Assembly: GCF_037975245.1 (NCBI RefSeq)
Contig: NC_092577.1
Coordinates: forward strand, 31,555,398-31,619,397
Source: Apostichopus japonicus
Lineage: Eukaryota > Echinodermata > Holothuroidea > Aspidochirotida > Stichopodidae
Direction of reading: 5' to 3'
DNA: 64,000 bases
This document shows, in pieces, positions 26,201 through 31,814 of this stretch; position 1 is the first letter of the stretch; each line of letters opens with the position of its first letter. The notes under the pieces are model-generated. The model saw only the letters and a program-made list of their open reading frames with translations, was not told the origin of the DNA and made no database searches. The translations under genes and the position numbers were made by a program.

Positions 26201-26638
26201 ATTAGTAGTTATGTTTGATGCAACATGTACCCTATCCTTCCTTAAACATATGTCAGATTGGAAAAGAGCACAAATTAGTCAGAGATCGACATGTCCGTAG
26301 ACAGAAATGCTGATCTCGTATTTACATCCGACCTTCTTTTCTTTTGCTCTACAGAAGACACGACACCTCCTACGATAACCGGCTGTCCGGTCGGATACAT
26401 CACCCCAGCGAATCCTGATTCTCTATTGTACGTCGAGGTCGAGTACCCGTCACTGTCTGCGAGTGATATCTCCGGTATCAAGGAGCTTCGCATCACGCCC
26501 CCGCTCCCGAACAACAATGCCCTGTCCGGTAACTTCTTGGTGGGGGAGAGACACGTCCGGGTCTGGGAGTTTATCGACAACGAGGACAACATTGCCACCT
26601 GCAGCGTGGTGATCGATCTGCGAGGAAACGGACAGTAA
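566..26638 (+). CDS. Large EGF/HYR modular extracellular protein, 26 exons, 5' partial
   Basis: Join of 566-635, 832-923, 1576-2172, 3808-4044, 4607-4735, 5578-5811, 6477-6701, 7637-7855, 9833-9967, 10247-10702, 11017-11250, 12560-12682, 13720-13848, 14583-14708, 15483-15731, 16253-16495, 17206-17331, 17897-18145, 18446-18682, 19930-20058, 20261-20386, 20940-21206, 22001-22243, 23145-23273, 23853-24104 and 26355-26638. Every exon has AG/GT borders and an open frame; the junction phases agree throughout. The product (about 1846 residues seen) has a VWC-like module, 24 six-cysteine EGF domains and 10 HYR (hyalin repeat) domains, ending in a HYR domain and TAA. I see no transmembrane segment or GPI signal at the C terminus. 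The first exon enters in phase 1, so signal peptide and start lie upstream. EGF plus HYR proteins are typically secreted adhesion or matrix proteins, as in echinoderm hyalin and fibropellin, but this order matches no protein I can name. Function is inferred from domains only. Confidence 0.88.
832..923 (+). CDS. Exon 2: VWC-like module, second half, and linker
   Basis: Phase 2 in, phase 1 out, 92 nt. It continues the module with [10 protein letters not shown] and a later G-C-D, then a Thr/Pro/Ala linker. Cysteine spacing C-x2-C-x-C-x6-C fits a short VWC domain. Together with the previous exon there are six cysteines. Confidence 0.7.
1204..1514 (-). repeat. tRNA-derived SINE, family 2 (minus copy)
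   Basis: Read on the minus strand it begins AGAGCGTGGTGGCCAATTGG, a tRNA-like A-box region, then a B-box-like GGTTTGATACC. It contains 'TGTGTCCTTGGGCAAGATGC' and ends near 1204 in an (ATT)n tail after 'CTGTAAAGAGCTTTGAGACC'. Other copies are at 23650-23815, 33339-33716 and 37872-38166. Confidence 0.65.
1576..2172 (+). CDS. Exon 3: five consecutive EGF domains
   Basis: A 597-nt phase 1-1 exon encoding five EGF repeats of the Notch/fibropellin type (C..PCLNGGTC...C.C..G..G..C). Most other EGFs of this gene have one or two per exon, so this block has either lost introns or expanded by duplication. Coding GC is visibly higher than in the flanking introns. Reading beyond 2172 (to a stop at 2375) is intron: the donor GGTAGG falls right after the last EGF. 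Confidence 0.9.
3392..3431 (-). other. Retroelement-type hairpin motif, hammerhead-like, degenerate
   Basis: On the minus strand: TTGAAGA, then the palindrome GATCC-TGCTA-GGATC, then AAAACGTCAGGCC. Closely related sequences lie at 22462-22496 and 39271-39309. Confidence 0.4.
3808..4044 (+). CDS. Exon 4: two EGF domains
   Basis: Acceptor GATACAG, donor GGTAAAA, 237 nt, phase 1-1. The first EGF has an unusual start, [17 protein letters not shown], with a widened first loop; the second reads [14 protein letters not shown]. Confidence 0.9.
4607..4735 (+). CDS. Exon 5: one EGF domain
   Basis: 129 nt, phase 1-1, between CGTCAG and AGTGAG. Encodes [14 protein letters not shown] followed by [13 protein letters not shown]. 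Too short for a simple ORF scan but fully supported by cysteine spacing and splice sites. Confidence 0.88.
5320..5390. repeat. Dispersed 'TATAGCGCC ... GGCGCTTTACA' repeat core
   Basis: CTATAGCGCCTTATCC is followed about 25 nt later by AAGGCGCTTTACAG. The same inverted core occurs at 9424-9480, 22616-22660 and 33370-33412, usually next to an A/T-rich triplet tail. Confidence 0.55.
5578..5811 (+). CDS. Exon 6: two EGF domains
   Basis: 234 nt, phase 1-1, acceptor TTGTCAG and donor GGTATTC. Domains begin [18 protein letters not shown] and [15 protein letters not shown]-glycosylation sequon N-C-T is present in the second EGF (YCNCTES). Confidence 0.9.
5997..6215. repeat. Degenerate tandem repeat, two units of about 110 bp
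   Basis: 'TTTGACCTTGGACTGGATG' occurs at 6001 and 6109, each followed by 'GATTGATCATTTGAATGCAG' and 'GATTGAAATGGATGCAG'. The surrounding 5930-6270 is rich in further degenerate GATTCGATTG units. In intron 6. Confidence 0.65.
6477..6701 (+). CDS. Exon 7: two EGF domains
   Basis: 225 nt, phase 1-1, TTTCAG to GGTATG. The first EGF reads [13 protein letters not shown]; the second, [13 protein letters not shown], has a shortened loop between cysteines 2 and 3. This ends the N-terminal run of twelve EGFs. Confidence 0.9.
7230..7400. repeat. Dispersed repeat, first copy
   Basis: 'GGCATGAGCTTTTTCTGCGAA', 'ATTATCCTAACACACTGTAG' and 'GGAGCCTATACCGCAATTTT' recur in the same order at 23508-23605. In intron 7. 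Confidence 0.55.
7637..7855 (+). CDS. Exon 8: HYR variant domain (B type) 1
   Basis: 219 nt, phase 1-1, GTTCAG to GGTAAG. Starts [12 protein letters not shown] and ends [10 protein letters not shown]. The CP...F...G..V...C.F.V.V frame is that of a HYR (Ig-like) domain. It carries a cysteine just before CP and one mid-domain (PDCSGY), the B-type pattern described in the findings. Confidence 0.85.
8718..9288. repeat. Tandem duplication, unit 283 bp, two copies
   Basis: 'ATAGGGTAATCGTTTGTACG' begins at 8718 and again at 9001; both copies run through 'TTTTTTGGGGGGTTTCGGC' to 'CGACTCTTGGCAATA'. Only scattered substitutions separate them, so the duplication is recent. In intron 8. Confidence 0.85.
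9309..9674 (-). repeat. tRNA-derived SINE, family 1 (minus copy) with nested insertion
   Basis: On the minus strand: tRNA-like head GGAGTGTTAGCTCAGTGG, then TTAACGCC, then a B-box region, then the family body, ending GCAGGAGGATCTAATATACA in a (TACA)n tail. A fragment with (ATA)n and 'TATAGCGCC...AAGGCGCTTTACA' (about 9402-9490) interrupts the body. Confidence 0.7.
9833..9967 (+). CDS. Exon 9: one EGF domain
   Basis: 135 nt, phase 1-1, TTACAG to AGTGAG. Encodes [17 protein letters not shown] and [14 protein letters not shown] 1977-nt intron precedes it and holds a 283-bp tandem duplication and a SINE. Confidence 0.88.
10247..10702 (+). CDS. Exon 10: four EGF domains
   Basis: 456 nt, phase 1-1, CTCCAG to GGTGAG. 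Four EGFs begin [39 protein letters not shown] and [13 protein letters not shown]. With exon 3 it is one of two exons carrying more than two EGFs. Confidence 0.9.
11017..11250 (+). CDS. Exon 11: HYR variant domain (B type) 2
   Basis: 234 nt, phase 1-1, TTCGCAG to GGTACG. Starts [14 protein letters not shown], has W-E-Y-Q-E-T-I-C in the middle and ends [10 protein letters not shown]. Like exon 8 it follows EGFs directly, with no canonical HYR before it. Confidence 0.85.
11801..12208 (+). repeat. tRNA-derived SINE, family 1 body with a different tRNA-like head
   Basis: Starts TGGTGCTGTGGCCGAGTAG with B-box-like GGTTCCGGGTTTGATAC, resembling a tRNA-Leu/Ser head. From about 12040 it shares the body of the other family 1 copies (GTATGTCGTCCAGTTACAG ... 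CGCGAGTTCCTGCTTGCAGG) and ends in (TACA)n. In intron 11. Confidence 0.7.
12209..12310. repeat. SINE tail fragment with (ATT)n
   Basis: Sequence after the SINE contains 'GCCTCGTTAAAATAACTGC' and then GATTATTATGATTATTATT repeats. Confidence 0.35.
12560..12682 (+). CDS. Exon 12: one EGF domain
   Basis: 123 nt, phase 1-1, CTCAG to GGTGAG. Encodes [17 protein letters not shown] and [13 protein letters not shown]. Confidence 0.88.
13720..13848 (+). CDS. Exon 13: one EGF domain
   Basis: 129 nt, phase 1-1, ACCAG to GGTGAG. Encodes [16 protein letters not shown] and [13 protein letters not shown]; an N-Y-T sequon precedes the fourth cysteine. Confidence 0.88.
14178..14263. repeat. (AT)n microsatellite
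   Basis: About 85 bp of nearly pure AT dinucleotides, interrupted once by ACCTG. In intron 13. Confidence 0.9.
14583..14708 (+). CDS. Exon 14: one EGF domain
   Basis: 126 nt, phase 1-1, TTGCAG to GGTGAG. Encodes [17 protein letters not shown] and [13 protein letters not shown]. Frame is set by phase; the other frames contain stops. Confidence 0.88.
15483..15731 (+). CDS. Exon 15: canonical HYR domain (A type) 1
   Basis: 249 nt, phase 1-1, CCGCAG to GGTAGG. Starts [15 protein letters not shown], then [19 protein letters not shown] and A-Y-C-L-F-I-V-S. This is the classic HYR pattern with two cysteines. Confidence 0.9.
16253..16495 (+). CDS. Exon 16: HYR variant domain (B type) 3
   Basis: 243 nt, phase 1-1, TTGCAG to GGTATG. 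Starts [13 protein letters not shown], has [10 protein letters not shown] and ends [10 protein letters not shown]. It follows the A-type domain of exon 15, forming the first A-B pair. Confidence 0.88.
17206..17331 (+). CDS. Exon 17: one EGF domain
   Basis: 126 nt, phase 1-1, GGCAG to GGTGAG. Encodes [16 protein letters not shown] and [12 protein letters not shown]. The sequence just after the donor contains a 38-bp near-perfect tandem duplication (GTGAGTACCGTCCCTTTAAC...), so a second donor-like GTGAGT lies downstream. Confidence 0.88.
17897..18145 (+). CDS. Exon 18: canonical HYR domain (A type) 2
   Basis: 249 nt, phase 1-1, CTTCAG to AGTACG. Starts [14 protein letters not shown], then [19 protein letters not shown] and MCQFRVVVD. 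One extra cysteine (Y-E-F-C-D-P-H-G) sits in the penultimate strand. Confidence 0.9.
18446..18682 (+). CDS. Exon 19: HYR variant domain (B type) 4
   Basis: 237 nt, phase 1-1, TTACAG to GGTAAG. Starts [13 protein letters not shown], has [15 protein letters not shown] and ends [10 protein letters not shown]. Second A-B pair with exon 18. Confidence 0.88.
18720..19040. repeat. ATGAATA-type minisatellite
   Basis: About 320 bp of variant units of AATATGAATAAAA with interspersed GTGAGTAAG. The minus-strand ORF here is a translation artefact of this repeat. In intron 19. Confidence 0.85.
19353..19673. repeat. Intronic repeat, copy 1
   Basis: Shares 'GCATAAACTACCCCAAA', 'ACTTTCCTGTGTGTGAAGAC' and 'CATGAATTTGTGCAGAGGAG' in the same order with 20598-20897. 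In intron 19; it carries an extra 'GGGGCATTAACTAGGGCATAAACTACCCC' duplication. Confidence 0.7.
19930..20058 (+). CDS. Exon 20: EGF domain with seven cysteines
   Basis: 129 nt, phase 1-1, CACGTAG to GGTGAG. Encodes [14 protein letters not shown] then [13 protein letters not shown], one cysteine more than an EGF needs. The next exon shows the same oddity. Confidence 0.86.
20261..20386 (+). CDS. Exon 21: EGF domain with seven cysteines
   Basis: 126 nt, phase 1-1, TTACAG to AGTAAG. Encodes [16 protein letters not shown], then [10 protein letters not shown] and GMYC: seven cysteines, the extra one being the D-C between the third and fourth canonical positions. Confidence 0.86.
20598..20897. repeat. 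Intronic repeat, copy 2
   Basis: Direct-orientation homologue of 19353-19673, in intron 21. It ends about 40 bp before HYR exon 22. Confidence 0.7.
20940..21206 (+). CDS. Exon 22: canonical HYR domain (A type) 3
   Basis: 267 nt, phase 1-1, CTTCAG to GGTGAG. Starts [17 protein letters not shown], then [12 protein letters not shown] and AYCNFNVIV. It begins with a short extra lead (ERVQI) compared with exons 15 and 18. Confidence 0.9.
21429..21881. repeat. (GGGA)n array bracketed by 35-bp direct repeats
   Basis: About 95 pure GGGA units (21464-21846) in intron 22. The flanks are direct repeats starting 'ACAATGTTGCCATGGCAATA' at 21429 and 21847. Long ORFs read through it on both strands (poly G-R-E-G and poly P-S-L-P), but they are artefacts of the tetranucleotide. 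Confidence 0.95.
22001..22243 (+). CDS. Exon 23: HYR variant domain (B type) 5
   Basis: 243 nt, phase 1-1, acceptor CTTAAG, donor TGTAAG. Starts [14 protein letters not shown], has [23 protein letters not shown] and GCVFTVTV. The donor position is the only one keeping phase 1 into exon 24. Third A-B pair. Confidence 0.86.
22462..22496 (+). other. Retroelement-type hairpin motif, hammerhead-like, degenerate
   Basis: CGGAAGATGATCCTGCTAGG then ATCAAAAC: same palindromic GATCCTGCTAGGATC as at 3392-3431, opposite strand. Confidence 0.4.
22590..22665. repeat. Dispersed 'TATAGCGC' repeat with (ATA)n
   Basis: (ATA)n followed by TTTATATAGCGCATAATC and CTCAAAGTGCTTTACAAG; same core as at 5320 and 9424. 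In intron 23. Confidence 0.5.
23145..23273 (+). CDS. Exon 24: one EGF domain, compact C-terminal loop
   Basis: 129 nt, phase 1-1, CATAG to GGTAAG. Encodes [23 protein letters not shown]. Six cysteines, but the last loop is short and lacks the usual G-x-x-G-x-x-C. Confidence 0.82.
23508..23605. repeat. Dispersed repeat, second copy
   Basis: Homologous to 7230-7400, shorter by an internal deletion. In intron 24. Confidence 0.55.
23650..23815 (+). repeat. SINE family 2, plus copy, 5' truncated
   Basis: 'CTGCCGACTGGAGGGATTGT' through 'TGTAAAGAGCTTTGACACCT' matches the reverse complement of 1238-1330 and ends in an (ATT)n tail. It lies about 40 bp before HYR exon 25. Confidence 0.65.
23853..24104 (+). 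CDS. Exon 25: canonical HYR domain (A type) 4
   Basis: 252 nt, phase 1-1, CTAG to AGTAAG. Encodes [40 protein letters not shown] and ARCALNVTI. Three N-x-T sequons are visible near the end. Confidence 0.88.
24205..24434 (-). repeat. tRNA-derived SINE, family 1 (minus copy)
   Basis: On the minus strand: GGAGTGTTAGCTCAGTGG, TTAACGCC, then a B box GATTCGAGTCA, then the shared body and GCAGGAGGATCTAAAATACC. This is the most tRNA-like head in the window. In intron 25. Confidence 0.75.
25050..25255 (+). mobile_element. 3' end of a non-LTR retrotransposon ORF (RT tail)
   Basis: Encodes [15 protein letters not shown], then [19 protein letters not shown] and a stop. An HPLF-x-x-Y...R-F-x-x-SF-x-PR-(A/S)I-x-x-LN tail is typical after the reverse transcriptase of several non-LTR clades. 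Only the last 50 or so codons are present: a 5'-truncated insertion in intron 25. Confidence 0.7.
25325..25580 (+). repeat. (TTTAC)n array
   Basis: About 50 units of CTTTA/TTTAC with one break near 25360. It lies 70 bp after the retrotransposon stop codon, where non-LTR elements carry short simple-repeat tails. The all-YFTLL ORF is an artefact. Confidence 0.95.
26355..26638 (+). CDS. Exon 26: terminal HYR domain (A type) 5 and stop
   Basis: 284 nt, phase 1 in, ending in TAA at 26636-26638. Encodes [42 protein letters not shown] and [14 protein letters not shown]. The last pair is A-A, not A-B. A 2250-nt intron separates it from exon 25. There is no hydrophobic tail. Confidence 0.9.
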
Positions 26639-26662
26639 AAGCTGAATGTGATAAATCGTCGT

Positions 26663-26668
26663 AATAAA
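26663..26668 (+). terminator. Possible polyadenylation signal AATAAA
   Basis: AATAAA lies 25 nt after the TAA of the EGF/HYR gene. It would give a very short 3' UTR, so a more distal signal is also possible (for example AATAAA near 27892). Confidence 0.35.
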
Positions 26669-29600
26669 GGGAAGCGGGTGATACTCTCACCTGAGGGAAT
26701 ATTTGTTACTTCGGATCCGGCTTTTACGAGGTTTGATGTTTGATGCCGAAAAAATTTAAAGTGAGAACAGGACCGACAATTGGCGGTGGCCTCAAGACTT
26801 TTTTTTTGTTGCTGTTTTCAATCAACTTGCTTTGGTGTAAGAAATGTCATGTCATAGAAAGGTGACGGAACAAAGTTTCTGAATTTATATGACCTAACTC
26901 TTCATTATGTATGTGTGCTGCAGATCTTCTTAAGTGCGTCCAATGCAAAGGTTGAACGTTTTAAACACTGACTGGATGTAGTTCATCTCAAAGGACACTT
27001 CGAGCTACCGCAGACGCCAGCACTGATATGGTGAACACAAGTCTCGTTCACATTTGAGAATTGAGAGGCTCTGACGTCGGACCCCTCAAGGGGCGATCAA
27101 GATCGTAGCGCGGACACGCTCGTCGTGTCCTTGGGATCAAAGCCCGCAATCGTGGCCTCCCTTTTGGAGAGGATCCTCTCACCTCCCACTCTCCCCCCCC
27201 CCACACCTCCCCCCAAAGTGACCATTGATTATGTAAAATATTGTTAGAAAACAATAATTATGTAGAAATATACTGCTTTATATTTAATATACCTTTGTAA
27301 TGTATGTTTTTGCCACAACAAAAATATGACACCAAAAAAGTAAAAGTGGTGCAAAAAATAGGAAAAAGTAAAAAGAATAGATATAAGCTAAGTCTAGTAT
27401 TACAACTCTTAGTATGTTGCAAGGTGCTGGTTGCCTTGATTATTCTGTTTATGGAGGAATTTGAAATCAACTGAAAATTATATAAAAAAGTACTTGTTCC
27501 TTTAGCTTTATTTTCATCCCTTTTATCTTACCATATTTATGAATATTAAACAACTGAATATGTTATTCCTACAGTTGGAAGGAAGGGGGGGTATGTGAGG
27601 GGACTGGGAGGAATGGCCTATTTAATACCTATCAAGTTTGGAAAATTGGTACTTGCAACTTTGAAGTAAACTTGCAAAATTGAAGTTAATGGTTTACTAT
27701 ATATCTCCAAATTCATGCTTCATATTACTTGTGCAAAAGTCTTATTTTATTTTCCCCCTGATAAATGTGAAGGTTGCTTATATATTGATTGATATCTGGT
27801 TTATATTTATGCAAACTGTGTCTGTGATTTTCATTGTTGAGAATCTAAAGAGGAATCCAGAATATAGCATATAGACATACATCAGTCAAGCTAATAAAGG
27901 TCCTTACGGGCAAGATGCATTATTTACATTCCTTGACAACTTGAATTATAGACCAGCATTAATTTTTAGCAATTTTACAACTGTAAATGAAGTCTCAGTT
28001 GACATGTTCATTGACTGGTGGTGCCGTCAAACTTCACCCCACTCCACCCCTGCCCCCTTCGGTACAGCCTCTTGAAGAACTGAAAATAGTATTAAAAACA
28101 ATGGCTTGTAGTGTGTACTGCACTGGGCCACTTATTGTCTTAGAATGTGGGATTCGCCCCCTCCCCTGCATCCTCCAAAAAAGTATGGGTTCTTGTCTAA
28201 CTTTATAAGCTGTATTGTGTGTATTTGTAAATTAAATTATTAAGGTGAAATATTTTTGTACATTTAACAACATTAACATTTTAATTTATCTGCTGCTTTT
28301 ACCTACGAACAAGCTGAAACACTGATAACAGTAAATCTAATTTTATGCTCTGTTTCTCGGTAATTGGTTTGTGCTTAAAAGTATTTCCAATACGTTACTT
28401 TTCCTTTTGTCTTGAAGATTTCTATCATTTTTAATATTTGTGTTTCAGTTTCTCTGTATTTTGTCTAATCATATTGCAAATATAAAGAGCTATCTTTCGA
28501 CTTACTAAAGAGCAGGATTTCGTTGTCATTTCTTTGTGTTAAATTTTCCTCGGTTATATTTTTTCATATATCTGACACCACTGGCATATCAGGTTTAGAG
28601 AACTCTTCCAAAAAAGACAAACTACTTTACGAGATGACAATTCTTTCCGAAACGAAATTCTAAATATTGATATTTGGGCACCTGAAACTAGCCAGCATTT
28701 ATAAAATACCTTTTTTGGATATCTCTAGGCTTAAGCCTTCTAGTACTCTATGTGGTACTTCTACACACCAAATATGAGGTCTGCCCAAGCTTGCGAAATT
28801 TAAAAGTCTGGATATAGTAGCTACTCTCATCTAACAACAGGAGGCAAGTTGTCAAATAGTAAAAATTCAACAATTCTAACCTGACATTAATTTGTCATTA
28901 AGCTTTATAATTTAAATCTGCTACTATCTTCATGAAGCTTCAAGACATTTTTTTGCACCACACAATGGGGAGAGGGGAGGCCTAAGCTTAGATCACTCTC
29001 CTACTAGCTGCAACGTGTTGTAGTTTCTTCAGGTAAAACATGTTATTCCCTGTGGGGAGGGGTGAGGGGGGCGGAAGCAAGACAGAAGACCTGTATAGTA
29101 CTAAAGCGAGACCTGCAGTCCTTTATCACTATGAGGATCAAAACAACTTTTTATCTCCCCGTAAAGGGATGAATAGAGGGATGAATAAAGCTAGAATATA
29201 TTTATGAGAGAAACACTATAAATCTTTTGCTTAATTTCTCCAGACAAAAAACAAAAGAGAATATCGTGCTCCAGTCCATTTATTCAATGAAAATATGATT
29301 TTCAAGTACATTTAACATGAATAGGCAAGGTGATAGTAGCTTGAAAACAATCAACCAAAATATACATAAGTGTCACAAAGTATACTACATAAATAGTTGC
29401 TCTTTCTATACAATGATAAGCCAACTTAAAGTTGCATTGAAGTTAGCTGTCAATTTCAGCAAACTTTATCAAACTGAGTATTACTCCAAATAAGGTTAGA
29501 ATTAGATAAAGCTTAGATAGCCTTCACATAATATATGTAAATTAACCAGTAACTCGTGGTTTCATTTGGGTTGGAAAAATTTCTGTCCCCAGAAAAAAAA

Positions 29601-31814
29601 ATCTTTATTGATAATATGCATATTTAAGCAGATCAGGAATTTATTTTTCTAGAATTTTAATTATTTGAAAAGAATCTAAACTAGTACTCACTCAGTCAAG
29701 CAAATGAGCTGAATTTCAAGATATCAGTGAACTAGAGTAAAGAAAAATTAATAAATTCAACTCAACAACTTTCTTTGCTCTTTTCAAATTTGTTCATAAT
29801 TTAGCAGTCACTTTCTTATCTTCCATAGTTCATATTCAACTCAATCATATGCTTTCATGTTTTCATCTGAGCAACAACAAATTTGGTAAAATTCTGAAAT
29901 TTCTGTAACTATCTGAAATATAAATCTCATTTTAAATATTTTGTTAAAAAAAGTGCATGGACATAAATTTCACTGGAATGTCATCGTTATATTATACAAA
30001 GATGCCAAAAGCAACAACAACAAAAATAGACCATTTATCCCCCCCAGTTCCATACTTCTCTTGTATATCTACCTCTGTACAATATACTGCATTGAGTACT
30101 ACCCAATGATATAATCAGCAACATTTGGTGCAACCCACCTGAAAGATGTAAGTCAAAACTTCCATGATTAATTCCGGAAAAGAATTTTTACCATTCACTT
30201 TAGGAGACATGCATCATGACGAACGTATTAACACGTTTCATATTTTTCGTCTTATGAAAATTGACGGCACACACGCATATTGTATTCAGGCCACGGTATG
30301 CAGGCTAATTTACCGGCTAAATGCCAGTGAAATTCACTAATTTTACCAGTAGGACAGAGAAGGCACTTGCATTTTTGATCTGCCAGTAGATAAAAGGGCA
30401 TAAAGATATGATAAGTCGGCTATCCGTATGGAACATAAGCCCTCTGTTACTGCATATTCATCAGCAACTATTACTGGGCTGAAATATTTCTTTTACAGTC
30501 ATTGAAGTGTGCTGTAATTCAGGGCAATGACAGCCATGGATTTTTTTTTTTTGAGCTAGTCAACGTTATTTAAGCACATGCATATTTTTAAGCCGGCGGC
30601 TAAATGCTTGAGGTAGGTCAGGATGCAAAGTGAATAATAAACTAAACTTTACAGCAAAATAATGTTGCTTCGCATTGGTTTCATTACCGGTGAACGGCAA
30701 ACACACACTACAATAGCTATATAGACCGAGTGACCAAGGTTATCAGAAAGTACCTTAGCGTGCCAAAGTGCCAAGGCGCTACCAAGTGTGGTAGACGTAC
30801 GTTTGGTGCGAGTTTCATCGGTGGTGAATGACAAATACACAAATTCCCGTTAAATACACCAAACGATCAGAGTGCATGTAAGTGTCACCGTGACAACAAC
30901 AAAAAACAAAACAGCACTCGTGGATCGTGCTGTTACCAATTCATTAATAACAATTTCTAATTTTTTTTTTCCATCTATTTTTTAATTTTTTTTATTCATA
31001 CCAATGCATGTTTCTGGTTCAACAGATCCTACACACAAAACAATACTGCACATGTTTGCAATATTGCACATGTTTACAATATTGCACATGTTTACATGTT
31101 AACAATATTGCACATGTTTAAACGCCTTTAATGTGTTGAATTTTAATGCCTTTTGTGAATTTCTAGGCCTCAAGTCACACAGTAACAAATATGATACTCA
31201 TCCACTTCATACAAAACAATTTTTGGTCTCAGCTAGAGGTCGGGAGGACTAAAGCTAAATCAGACATGGCTAAAGATGAAAGGACCGACACACTAACCAC
31301 AGCATTAGTCCATAGGACGATCACTTTGTCTTTGACACTAAATCAAATCATAACTTGTTAACGTACATTTAACCAATGAAAGATATCTCTGCTGTTTGGA
31401 CAAGTCTAAAGGATACTCCAGGACATCCCAGGAACACCAGGACGTCCGAGGGACAAACAGTAAAATTTCCTCAAATGTCAGCCTCTGGTTTACAATTTTT
31501 GCTGCCGATCAAGGCCTTTGACATTGGAAACGATCAGATGAGCCAACTCGGTACCATCCAAGATTTTCCTCCTACGATGGAAACAACTTTTGTGTCATAA
31601 ACGGACGGACACAGACATGGGTCAAAGCAGATATTAGATATCTCCATGGTGATGCGACATTGCTTAACAGACCAAAGAGGTGCGACATTTAACAATACGT
31701 TAACCAATTCATCCGACACGTAAACCATAGCACCATATTACAGAACGGACAAACAATCTATTCATTGTTTTTTTTTTTTTTTGGTAGGATAGCTTCTGTC
31801 CTGGCCCAATCCTG
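26669..31814. other. 3' UTR and intergenic sequence, no gene seen
   Basis: Between the EGF/HYR gene and the first SDR gene, which converge here. No open frame with family resemblance was found. Candidate minus-strand polyadenylation signals for the SDR gene are at 30991-30996 and 29279-29284; the plus-strand gene has candidates at 26663 and near 27892. A short tandem repeat lies at 31045-31122. Confidence 0.5.
31045..31122. repeat. Short tandem repeat, TTGCACATGTTTACAATA units
   Basis: Four copies of GCACATGTTT spaced 18-28 bp, each followed by a near-palindromic ACAATATTG. Probably in the 3' UTR or flank of the minus-strand SDR gene. Confidence 0.6.

Noticed and set aside
566-26638. Naming the large gene hyalin, fibropellin or SVEP1
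   Set aside because: Hyalin is mostly HYR, fibropellin has CUB/EGF/avidin-like domains, and SVEP1 has VWA, sushi and pentraxin domains. None shows the order seen here.
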